A stretch of 64,000 nt of DNA from Drosophila pseudoobscura (taxonomy: Eukaryota; Arthropoda; Insecta; Diptera; Drosophilidae): positions 12,977,501 through 13,041,500 of the forward strand of contig NC_046680.1 of assembly GCF_009870125.1 (NCBI RefSeq), in the 5' to 3' direction. How positions within the stretch are numbered: the stretch's first letter is position 1; each line of letters opens with the position of its first letter. Both the position numbers and the translations under genes were made by a program. Under the pieces are notes generated by a model. That model did not search any database and was not told where the DNA came from. It was given only the letters and a program-made list of their open reading frames with translations. Below are positions 11,301 to 20,889 of this stretch, one piece after another.

Positions 11301-11465
11301 ACGATAAAGGCAACAATACGCGGCGATGCGCTCCGCGAACTGGGCGTCATCTACAATGGCAACTACTACGCCATTTCTGAGCATCCCGGCTACAAGGAGG
11401 AGCTGGAGGAGAACGGCGAGGAGGTCGAGGAGGAGGAGGAAGAGGACGAGGAGGATAGAATTTAA
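5343..11465 (+). CDS. Drep2: DFF-related CIDE-domain protein Drep2, three coding exons
   Basis: Joining 5343-5354, 9983-10253 and 10318-11465 gives 1431 nt, 476 residues. Exon 1 encodes only M-A-R-E before a perfect GTAAGT donor; the 4.6 kb intron ends TTTCGCAG. Residues about 8-90 form a CIDE-N domain (RPLKIWDSWRNVRKG, then LECDGTQIEDGEYF and LANNTVLLLL). A glycine run follows near residue 135, then a long Ser/Pro/Gly-rich linker containing His-rich patches. Residues about 380-460 form a conserved helical domain (TEKFLLLIDQLSVDQKRHLS). The tail is Glu-rich. CIDE domains mediate homotypic assembly, as in the DFF40/ICAD apoptotic nuclease system; fly Drep2 is known as a neuronal synaptic protein rather than a nuclease. 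Drep2 is chosen over other Drep paralogues by length and the Mad1/MyD88 neighbours. A second first exon is listed separately. Confidence 0.87.
8346..8546 (+). CDS. Drep2: Alternative first coding exon of Drep2 (67 residues)
   Basis: An ATG in a strong start context (GCCGCCATG) opens 67 codons that end exactly at a GG|GTAACA donor in phase 0, the phase needed by the exon at 9983. Spliced so, it replaces M-A-R-E and yields a 539-residue isoform. The peptide starts MWSNALCTLGVTKPLCNCLS, has a run of eight alanines and is Gly/Ala-rich. It has no signal peptide. The cysteines near the start could be acylated, but that is speculation. Codon use is G/C at third positions, in contrast to the surrounding intron. 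I infer this exon from frame, start context and donor; I know of no transcript for it. Confidence 0.6.
9149..9170. repeat. (GA)n microsatellite
   Basis: An uninterrupted GA tract inside Drep2 intron 1. GA tracts can bind GAGA factor or CLAMP; no direct evidence of use. Confidence 0.8.
9339..9365 (+). repeat. (CTG)n microsatellite
   Basis: About eight CTG units occur in Drep2 intron 1, followed by a second short CTG run near 9380-9393. Confidence 0.85.
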
Positions 11466-11518
11466 ACGCAACCAGATACGGGCAAACGCAAACGCAAACC
11501 CATTCATAGCCACTAAAG

Positions 11519-11524
11519 AATAAA
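11519..11524 (+). terminator. Proximal poly(A) signal of Drep2
   Basis: AATAAA lies 54 nt past the stop; another AATAAA is at 11560-11565. These would make a very short 3' UTR. Confidence 0.5.
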
Positions 11525-14500
11525 CACATTTGCAGATAGATAATGCTCAGAGAGGTATCAATAAACTAGCGCATTTTACAAATGAAAAACGAAAATAATT
11601 GGAAAACGGGAGGCTACATCTCACGCAGACAGACAGACACACACACACAAATGCATACAGACATATACATATATATACATATGTATAACTTAATATGAGA
11701 ATATAATAATGCAAGTCGCACATTGTACGATAGTGAAGTAAGCATAACAAACGTCAGTTCAGTCCCAAAAATCCACACACGAAACCAGAGAAAGACAAAG
11801 ACAACACCCCCCATGTAAACGCAGTTTTTGTAGCACTTAGCGAGAGAATTCCTCAAGACGGGAAAAGCGATATTGAAGCGACTATCCCAACCAAACAACA
11901 GCACTTGCATACCTACCATCATAGTAACTTCCCCAGAGCCCCAAAATTCTCACCCACTTTGTTGTTATTGTTGTTGTATAAAAGTCATGTCATGTTCCGT
12001 GTACCGTATGCCAAACGAGCCTTATTTAGTTGGATAGCCCATATACATGCATATAGCCGACTCCGACTCCGACTACGAGCGTCACTTGCATAAGTCGAAA
12101 TCTAATCTAAATCACGTGAACTCTAAGTTGCCAAAGAGAAGATAACAGAGACTATAAATTGTTGTTGAGAAGAAAAACGAAAAACAAAAAACGAAAAACC
12201 AAAGAATGAAGAAGAAAACTGTAACTGTAAACTGAATTCAAAATCTTCTAAATGTAAATCAGAATTGTTTGTACTCGTATTCCGTATTCCTATGTAGGAA
12301 GATCCTCAGTTCCTTCAATATTATCATATATGCATACACATATTGTTATTTTCCCATAATCCCCCATTCAGAATCCTCATGCGAAACTGCCGTTACTTGT
12401 AGTGTTGTAAAACGTTCAACGTTCAAGTGAAATTTAAACGTGAAAAGCGTAAAAACAAGGGGAAACCATAAGAAAATGCCTGATATCGAAGTATTACATA
12501 TTGTAGCCTATTGTCACACATTGAGTTGAGCACACACACACATACACTCACACAAAGCCCAACCAACACAACCCAACCCGTAGCCGATTCATGTACGTCC
12601 CATGTTCCTAGGCGGAAATATCAGAGAAGGGAGCAAATCGAAATTAGAATTATAGATGTGTGTGCATCAAGGAAAAAAACACTGCCAAACCCGACATCTC
12701 ACTGTAGTAGATCATCATAGCCAGATCATGTCCAGTTCCGTTCCCCGTTGAGTCTAGGCTTCCCGATCCACTGTGATCGTTCGGGTGTCACGAGCAGCAA
12801 CGGAAGGGGCCCCTCAGCATACAAACACATACAACCATACATACGAGTATAGGCAGAGTTAGGTAAGACGAAAAAAGCGTATCGATGTCATTGGTTAAGC
12901 TATAGAATTGTTATTGCAAATGCGAATGCAAATCGAAGTTGTACAGACGGTTTTCGGCTGCGATCGAGTCGAAACGAAGCACCAGCCAACCAAAGCAATC
13001 GTTATGCCGCGTGACGATCGTAGCAATCGTGTTTCTTCTCTTCCCTAGCAGTCGTAGCTGGTCTACGCTGCTCGCAACGATCTCGCTCGGTACCAATGGG
13101 CCTTACACACTCCACAGTTTCCAAACTTTCCGTTGTCTGATCGAAGTCTGTTCCGAATGATCCGAACAGCGTGGTCGTGCGCTTTGAGAAGCATAAAGAA
13201 CCAAAAGAAAGCAAACAATGGACAAATAACGCAATCTCTTCCACAGTTAAGATCAATCACACATCTGTCTTCTGCCAAAAAATAAATAAACAAAAATATA
13301 AAACAAAGAACAATGAACAATGAAAAACTAAGGTAATAACGAAATGAAATAAAATGAAATGATTCTTTAACATGCATTTGTCCAAGGCACAAACTAGGCA
13401 TTAAACCGAAAAATATATACATAGATAAAAGCGAGGCCCTAGTATGTATAAATGAAAAATTGATAATTGATAACGATAATAAGTGGAAAGTTGAAGTCGA
13501 GCGAGGAGGAAGCCGAAAGCAGGAAAGCAGAAAATCACCAAAGCAGGATGGCGGTTGTGTGCAGCTCCGGAACGAAAGCGACAAAACGAGAACTCACAAT
13601 TAGCAAACGGAAAACAAATTCATTAGCGTTGTTTTAATTTATTAGTAAGTCGAGAACGAATGCGCCCGTAATGTGCAACCCAAACACGATCATGATCATG
13701 AGATGAATACACAAATATACTATATATACTATATGTGTATATACTGTATACTGTATGATTAAGCCGCAGAGTACAGAGGGAGTGGAGTGAAGTGGAGTGG
13801 AGTGGAGTGCAGGGGCAGTGGCAGTGGCAGTGGAGTCCGATCGAGGTGGAAAATGAGGTGGAAATCGAGTGCCGACGAGCATTTGTGCGTATATATAGAA
13901 TCGACCCATACCTATACGGCGTATACATATACATATGCATGTGTAAATGCCCCAAGCAGCATTGCATAATAAGAATGAATAAAACGAGAGATTCCGCAGC
14001 ACATCGTATATGCACCACCAGCATACGGGTATACATGTGTGTATGATAACTCAGCTTCCATACTGATACAGACTTCTTCAACTGACTTCCATAATCATAA
14101 TCATTGTTAACAATTAACTATAGAGGATAACGCTTTAAGAGACAAACCCACACCACACCACAGCACACGAATCTTGTTTCCCCATCATTCGTTGCGTTTC
14201 GGTTCAGTTAAGATTAGGTTCTGTTGTTGATCCCCAAAGGTCGTCCCGGAAGAGCGGTCTCGACCCTCAGACTCTCAGACTCGTCACACACTCTGTGTAA
14301 ATGCAATCAGTTAGATTTATAAGATGAATAAACGAATGGAAAACCAAACAAAACAAAAAATGTGCTGCAAAGTAAGCGAAACGAACGAAAGAACCTCCTC
14401 CCCGCCAAATGCAATCAACTGTTTTGCAAGTACTCGGTAATGTAATATCCATACCAGAAGGCAGGGCAGGCGGCAGGCGGCATGCGGCAGGGGGATAAGC

Positions 14501-16556
14501 CTTAGAGGAAAGAGGAATGTCAAGTCATTGTTGCAGGCAGCCGAGAATGATGCCACATTATGCGTTAAATTGTTTTAATAGTGCGAATATTACGAATAAA
14601 TTGATCAATTAGCATATACAACAAAACATAAAACAAAACAAAACAAAGAAGAAAACCAAACGACAAAACATATTGCAAATTGTTTTTATTCATTTTGTTA
14701 AACGATAAACAAAGGCATTAAAATAAAACTAAACTAAAGAAAAGAAAAGAAGATCGAAACAAAGCGAGATTAACAACAAATATAACAGATTAACATTTAT
14801 AAAAACAAATATATATAAATCGATATACACACACACACACAAACAGACACAGAAAAACATGCAACATTGAGAAAGAAAAAAAAATCATGAATTCAATTAA
14901 AGCAAAGTTTAAAGATCAAGGGCTCAAGTTTTGGGAGGAATCGAATCGAATCGAATTGAATAGGGAGGAGGCGACTAATTTTCAGTTCAGGGCGAGGAGA
15001 AAGGCGAGAAGCGAAAAGGAATAGCGAGGAATGAGCGAGGGGATCGAGGAAATCGAGATAGGAGCTATTATTAAAACATTACGTTATATACATAATAATA
15101 ATTATAATAAAAAGCATGGATAAACATTAAAAACATGTGACTAAGAAAACCACACACACACACATACACACACACCCAAAAAACGGAAGAAAAAAACAAC
15201 TACAAAACAAACGAAAGCGAAACAAAAATTAAACACAAGTAAAAGTTCATATAACATTGAGAATCAACTAAAATTAAACAACATTTCACGATGAGTAAAA
15301 ACGTAAAATAAAAGTAATACAAAACAAAAACAAAAACGAAAACGAAAACAAAACAAATAACAATAAAATTCGATTACAAAAACAAAAAAACAACAACAAA
15401 AACAAGAAACATGAACAAGAAAATTACAACAACAAAAGGTTATTTATGATGCGATTTAAACAATAAAAACGAAAAATAAATAAAACGAGAAAAAAAATAC
15501 AAATTTAAACAGAATTTGAAATTGTCTTATAGATTAACCGGAACTGGTTGATAAACATCCCATCGCCATCCACCCAACTCACGGCTGATCGGCGTATACA
15601 ATGCACACTATACAACGAGTATATCCATGTTGTGTACGTTTTTCGTGGGAGGGGAACCACACACGAATCGCACTGTTTATTAAACATCAGCGAGAACTAA
15701 AGGTTGTCTATATTCAACAGTAAATTAATGAGGCAAACATTGAGCAGTTTATTGCCTGCTCGGGGCACAGGCACGCTCAACTCTCGGGGATCTTTGCTCA
15801 TACTCGCGATACGGCTTACAGTGCGTTTCATAGGCGCATATTGTGAAGGTCGGGTCGGGCCACTTCAGTGATAAACGATTTAGTTCACTTCTAAAAGCTC
15901 TAGAAATCGAAGTAATATTTCAACTATGACTTCGGGGAAGCATTCAATCACACAGTAGCTATGAAACGTACTGTTTTTTCTAGGAGGCACACGCACGCAT
16001 TCAGGGCAATCGGCTACAATCAGTAACGTAACAGTAACAGTTAAAGCTAAGGCCCTAATCATCACACAAAACAAAAAGTCAGCTGAAGAATTTGCTCAGG
16101 CAATTCAGAAACCGCCAAAGAAGGGCATAAAGAAACAGCTCAGACAATATACTATATATAGTAGACATAATCGTACAGTTGTATAGTTTATATGTGGTTG
16201 TTACTCATCTTAGATAAGGCACTCATCGCCTAGAGGGGGGTCTGTGCGAGTTGCGAGAACAGCAACGCAACGCAATGGACCGAACAACTGACGGTTGTGG
16301 GGCACATATTGTGGTTCTGTTTATGGGGGTTAGTGTCGTCCAGTTAATTGAATTAAGTAAGTCACTTATCGAACGCGTGACTAACAGTTAATTGTTTGCT
16401 TCGATTAGCAATGTGTTTCGCTGTGCTGTGCACATTTAACCTCACTGACAATTGTCTGTTCATCGGATCATTCATCATATCTAGTATACATACTTTATCT
16501 AGGGTTCTGTCTGTCTGTGGCACATTTTTGTTTGTATGTATGTATACGGTATTGTC

Positions 16557-16562
16557 TTTATT
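16557..16562 (-). terminator. Poly(A) signal candidate for MyD88
   Basis: TTTATT on the + strand, AATAAA on the minus strand, about 210 nt past the MyD88 stop at 16770-16772. Confidence 0.45.
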
Positions 16563-16769
16563 CGTTGTTGTCTTATATAAGTTAACAAGTGCGTCTAAGT
16601 ATATTAAGTTAGTTGGCTTTGATTAGGATTACACTAGAGATTATCACTAAAACATGGAGGGTGACGACGTTGACTGGGCTGGATTGGATTTTGGACCCCC
16701 GGACTGGGCGCAAGAATAGGGAATTTCTGAATTAAATGAGCTGCTCTGCTGATCCCAGCCGCTTGGAGC

Positions 16770-18637
16770 TCACCCCGGGGTCTGCAGTTTGCTGCTGCTG
16801 CGCGAGAACAGCACCTTCTTCAGTATACTGGGCTGCCACTTGATGGAGCTCTTCTTGCTCTCTGACGTCGTGGAGATGTTTGAGCTGCTGGCGCTGAGCG
16901 TGCGCTCGCGCTCCGTGACATTGATGGTGCTAATTGAGTGCGCATGCCGCAACGGTTTGCCGGTAGTGCCGTTCAGGTTACGCGGCGTCTTGCCAAAACT
17001 AATCTTTATTTTGCCAAACAACTTGTCCTTCCGCTTCGGCTTTGGCTCCGGCAGCGGGGCACTGGTGTCGCCTGTCATCGACACAATTGTGGCGTCCTCC
17101 TCAATGGCCTTGTAGCTGTAGTTGGGCAAATCGGTGACGTCTTTGTCGTTGATCTGTATCCGTATGTTGGGCGTAGTCACCCGCTGAGGCGGCACCTCCT
17201 CCGTCGGCGAGGGTCTGTGTGGTGCATGTAGTGTACTTTGGTTTACTGAGAACAAGCCGGGAACGGAATATGAACTTACGTTTTCACCTGCCGCGTCGAG
17301 TATATGGAGAAGGCGTCCAGGTCGTGCAGCGATCGGGCCAGCTTGTCCCAGAAATTATATAGCTTGGAGTCGCCGGCGTACTTGATATGAGTGTATATGC
17401 CCAGCGTCTGCGGTATGTGCATGTCGGGCTTGTACAGAATGGGGATGATCTTGCGCGTGTGATTCTCTACAGGGGAACGAGGGGGACCTGTAATTGGGAC
17501 TTCTCTCATCTGGCATGCACATGGCACGGCACTCACCGATCTGTATCTTTTGGGTGAAGTTGACGAGGTACGTGTTCTCTGGACTCCGGAGAAACTCCTC
17601 CGTGAGCACAACGATCAAGTGATTACAGCGGGTGGCCATGAAGTGGGACAGCTGCACGTGCTCGAAGGGCACTCCCATTAGCATGTCGCGGTGCCGCAGG
17701 AAGAGCTGAAAACGGACTCCCCTCCGGTTAGATGGAGGTCACGCACACAGGCAATGAAGGTGATCGCGACTCACCTTGAGATTGTATCGCTCGGACTCCA
17801 GGTGGTTCATGATCTCCGTGGCGTGGTCGATGTCCGCCTCCGCGTACAAGACGCAGGCGTTGTATCTGGGCAGGGGCTGGCCCATCTGCACGCATCTCTG
17901 GTCATCGTCGCTCAGGATCTGGACGCTCTGACCCACTGTGATATTGTTAGTGTTGGTATTGTTGGCGCTGCTCTTGTTGTTGTTGGTCTCTATGACAGTA
18001 GGCGGGCGGTGGGCTTCCACCAGAGCCTGCTGCTGCTCTTGCCTCACATTGTAGCGCCTGGTGTCCTTGGCTGCACGGATCAGAGGGGGGATCATTTAAG
18101 ATTAGCTAGGGACGGACATGGGGACGTAGATTGCGGCCGGCACCTACTTAGATTCTCCTGGATGTCGTCGCACACATCCCATCGATCGATGATTCCCAGG
18201 AAGTGCTCTAGGTGACCGACCTTGGCCGTTTCTGGATTCCGCTGACTCCAGCTGCTAAGCACCAGATCCATTGGATTGTTTGCATATTCCTCGACGAAGC
18301 CGCGCTGGTGGGCCAGGGCGGCGATGCCCCGCCAGTCCCGCTCGTAACCCTCCTCCGAGTGGAGTACCTTTTTGCGGTTGAGCATGCGGGCCAGTTGATT
18401 GCGCGTATCCGCACTTAGCTCCGATAGTGGGGTTTGATTAAAGCCCCCCGAGCCCGGCTCCTCCGGCACAACCATGTTCGGATAACGATAACGCTGCTGC
18501 CGATTCAGATTCCGATCCCAAGTCAAGCCACTGACGTCAGTGGCGCTGCTATGGGTATGATGGCTATGACTATGGGTATGGGAATGGGGGGTCGAGTGCT
18601 GCTGCTGCTGCTGCTGGCATACAAATCGAGGGCGCAT
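16770..18637 (-). CDS. Myd88: Toll-pathway adaptor MyD88, five exons
   Basis: Joining 18637-18148, 18070-17775, 17705-17537, 17466-17280 and 17214-16770 gives 1587 nt, 528 residues, with introns of 65-77 nt. Start MRPRFVC was chosen over an in-frame GTG two codons upstream. A Gln/His-rich leader is followed by a death domain at about 68-162 (LSELSADTRNQLARML, DWRGIAALAHQRG). The TIR domain spans about 232-380: box 1 YNACVLYAEADIDHA, box 2 RDMLMGVPFEH, then LIVVLTEEFLRSPE, and box 3 NFWDKLARSL. A long basic, Ser-rich C-terminal extension of about 150 residues follows, as in insect MyD88. The protein links the Toll receptor TIR to Tube and Pelle at the plasma membrane in dorsoventral patterning and immunity. 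All domains look intact. The first donor (CTAA|GTAGGT) is the weakest. Confidence 0.93.
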
Positions 18638-19649
18638 TCGCACTTGCCGTTTATTTGATTGGAATAATTGGTGTTTGTGTGCCTCGGATATTTATCAACG
18701 ATAGCAGCCGTTTATCAGTGGGGATGGGAATGGAGATGGGGTTGGGGACCAACAATAAAGAGAAGCGCGTGAGTGGCTATTGTTTTTTCGCTTTTTGGTT
18801 CCTCTTCACTTCACTTTTCCACACTCTTTGCTCTTCCGCCTCGTGAGTGTGTGGTGTGGTGTGCGGTTCGAGATCGCGGCCCCACGTTGCGGACGCGGGC
18901 GGATGGAACTGGATGTGACCGGGCGTACGCGCGGGGGTGGGTGCTGCGGGGGGCCGATGACGAACAGAACGGCCGTGCGCGAAATGTGCCGAGAGTGACC
19001 TCCAGCACCTTGCCGCGTCACCGTCACCAGAGAGCAAGCGCCGACCGTGTTGTTTATCTGTCTGCTCAGCCTTTTCGAGCGTCTGCGTTTTCGTCTGCTG
19101 CCTGCGCAGATGATTTTGTTTAAATATTTTTATAAACCAGCAGCACTGACACTCACACTCACACGACCACTGCCACTAACACACACACACACACACACGC
19201 CTAAAACACAAAAATAAATTTTAATAGCGTTTTTCGAGACTGTCTGCGACCTGCTCTGGATGGATTGTTGTTTTTCTCTGCTGCGACTCGTTCTGGTTCT
19301 GCTTTTCGAATTTGTTTCTGCTTTCTGCTGCGTTGTCGCTCGCGCTTCTGCTCTTCCTCTTCGCAGCACTGTTGTTTATTTTGGTCCGTTTGTACTGGGA
19401 AAAACTATATGCACAGCTGCTGCTGTTTATATTCCATTCCTGCCCGATTTCGCGCACTATATTTGCTCTCCCTAATTGCCAATTAATACGATTGTTCACT
19501 TTGTTTCATTTTCTTTTCTGCGCAACAGGCGATCGCAGCCCCGGATAGATTATGTTTTACATTCTAACTACACATGTGCTACATATTAGCTACATATTGA
19601 TGTATTTATAAGCAGCGACACCTGACGGGCGGAATGTTTACGTTTGTTG
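18638..19649. other. Upstream region of MyD88
   Basis: Contains the MyD88 5' UTR and promoter. A GC-rich block at about 18850-19050 interrupts otherwise AT-rich DNA, and a CA run lies at 19182-19199. No TATA box is convincing. No gene is supported; the several overlapping short open frames at 18.77-19.12 kb are on both strands and reflect GC content. Confidence 0.45.
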
Positions 19650-19806
19650 AAAAATACTGGAAAATACTACGAAATGTTAGAAAATACTCAAAATACAATG
19701 AAATGTATAAAGTATGCAAGGTGTATGAGCTAGACATGGTGTCTAGGCTGGCAAGTAAATATCTTCCGTCCCTCGGAAATATTTCTCTCTTTTTCAAAAT
19801 ATACCG
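19650..19806. promoter_or_regulatory. Promoter-like cluster of Motif 6-type elements
   Basis: Four AAAATAC copies lie in 19650-19697, and 19797-19806 is CGGTATATTT on the minus strand, the core of fly core-promoter Motif 6. Between them, 19766-19782 shares 16 of 17 bases with 3400-3416 next to the Mad1 DRE. The cluster lies just before the decayed gene at 19.9 kb and about 1 kb upstream of MyD88, so it may be the old promoter of the former or a distal MyD88 start. Confidence 0.4.
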
Positions 19807-19889
19807 TTTCAGATATACCCGAATTGATTCTACTTAACGACGAATAATTTTTAAAATAATGTTGCTGTTGCTAACAGTCGACATAACAT

Positions 19890-20836
19890 TCGACATGCCA
19901 GCCAGTACAAAAGACGACTTAACAGTTCATGGCATGAAGTTCCAATTTCTGCTGATGGATGGCGCTAATGACTATTTTACATTGTGTCGAATGTAAATGG
20001 GCTAAGCTCGGTTTTTCATCATACGACACGCTATTGAGACCCAATATCCTCCCAAGAAGTGTTTTTTTCAACGATATTGCAAGCGTGAAGGGCTTCTACC
20101 ACGCGAACGAGCTGAAGGCCACAAGTTGCAGCGCGGATTTACCTAGATCAACTTCTTCGTTGAGCAATCCCCTGAACCTTGAAAGTAGCCACTGGAAGTA
20201 TCTGTCCACCTGCTCGCCCCAGGAGCCCACCTCCCGCTCGAGTACTAAGCCGCCTGGGCGACTGTCGGGCGCGGCGACGAGATGCGCTGGCACATTGAGA
20301 TGTGGAACTCGTGGAACAGCGAGGATCAGCGCATGTCGTAGACCGCAGCTACGAGCCGCCAAGCTGGAATATCGCCAGGACATATACAATGCCTCGGAGC
20401 GTCTTGACAAGAGCGTCACGATCCTGGAGTTCAAGAGCAGGAACTGACCTCCACAGACGACCTGCCTCTAACGCCTTCAACGTGGTCAACAGGAAGATCC
20501 GAAAGCACGAGCAGGTGCCGCCGGTCTCCTCGCGCCGCGTGTTCATCAAGTCCTGTGGCAAAGGTGAGTGGCCCTCGCAGAACCCCTTCAGGGATATTTC
20601 TCCAATTATTGGCTCTTTGCAGAACTGGAGGCTGTGTTTGCTAGCACCTACTCCTTCACCCAGCCGCCTGGTCTACGCCGCGGGCGTGAAGCTGATGAAC
20701 CTGGGCGAGTCCTACTAGGCACCCAATGCGAGGACCGTGGAGTTCAACAGGTTGTTGAACAGTTCAACAGCCAGGTTGGCTGCCACCATCTTGGAATCCT
20801 TTAACGTCATCTTGGGTCTCCTTCCCGGATACTAAA
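19890..20836 (+). pseudogene. Decayed multi-exon gene of unknown family
   Basis: The region has gene-like codon content but no continuous frame. Pieces read, in order: MPASTKDDLTVHGMKF; HIEMWNSWNSEDQRM then a stop; LEYRQDIYNASERLDKSV then a stop; VNRKIRKHEQVPPVSSRRVF. A good intron (GTGAGT at 20562 to TTTGCAG at 20622) would join SCGK to ELEAVFASTYSFTQP, then a frameshift leads to LVYAAGVKLMNLGESY, an in-frame TAG, and a last piece ending NVILGLLPGY at a TAA. The retained intron argues against a processed copy, so it is a duplicated or dying gene. I do not recognise the parent. Boundaries are approximate. A match over the whole length in another fly would show whether this is lineage-specific loss. 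Confidence 0.65.
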
Positions 20837-20889
20837 GGACGGAGATTCTGGCCTGTGAAAAGTAAGTACACCAAATATCCTCCCAAGAA
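20043..20889. repeat. 16-bp direct repeat flanking most of the decayed gene
   Basis: AATATCCTCCCAAGAA occurs at 20043-20058 and again exactly at 20874-20889. It may be a duplication breakpoint, a long target-site duplication, or repeated codons of the parent gene (Y-P-P-K-K). Confidence 0.8.

Larger units (their letters stand above)
11466..16769 (+). other. Drep2-MyD88 spacer, probably including a long Drep2 3' UTR
   Basis: No coding gene is visible. From about 11.5 to 15.5 kb the + strand is markedly A-rich and T-poor, with many AAAAC and AAACG runs and repeated AATAAA (for example 15462-15467 and 15475-15480). Such one-sided composition fits a transcribed 3' UTR extension. From about 15.5 to 16.77 kb the composition balances; the MyD88 3' UTR lies at its right edge. 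Small CA and GAGTG repeats occur (13785-13835, 14828-14840). Confidence 0.5.

Noticed and set aside
18643..18643. GTG as MyD88 start two codons upstream
   Set aside because: An ATG in frame at 18637 gives the expected MRPRF start; fly nuclear genes rarely start at GTG.
20096..20434. 112-residue minus-strand frame within the decayed gene
   Set aside because: It is the antisense shadow of formerly coding plus-strand DNA.
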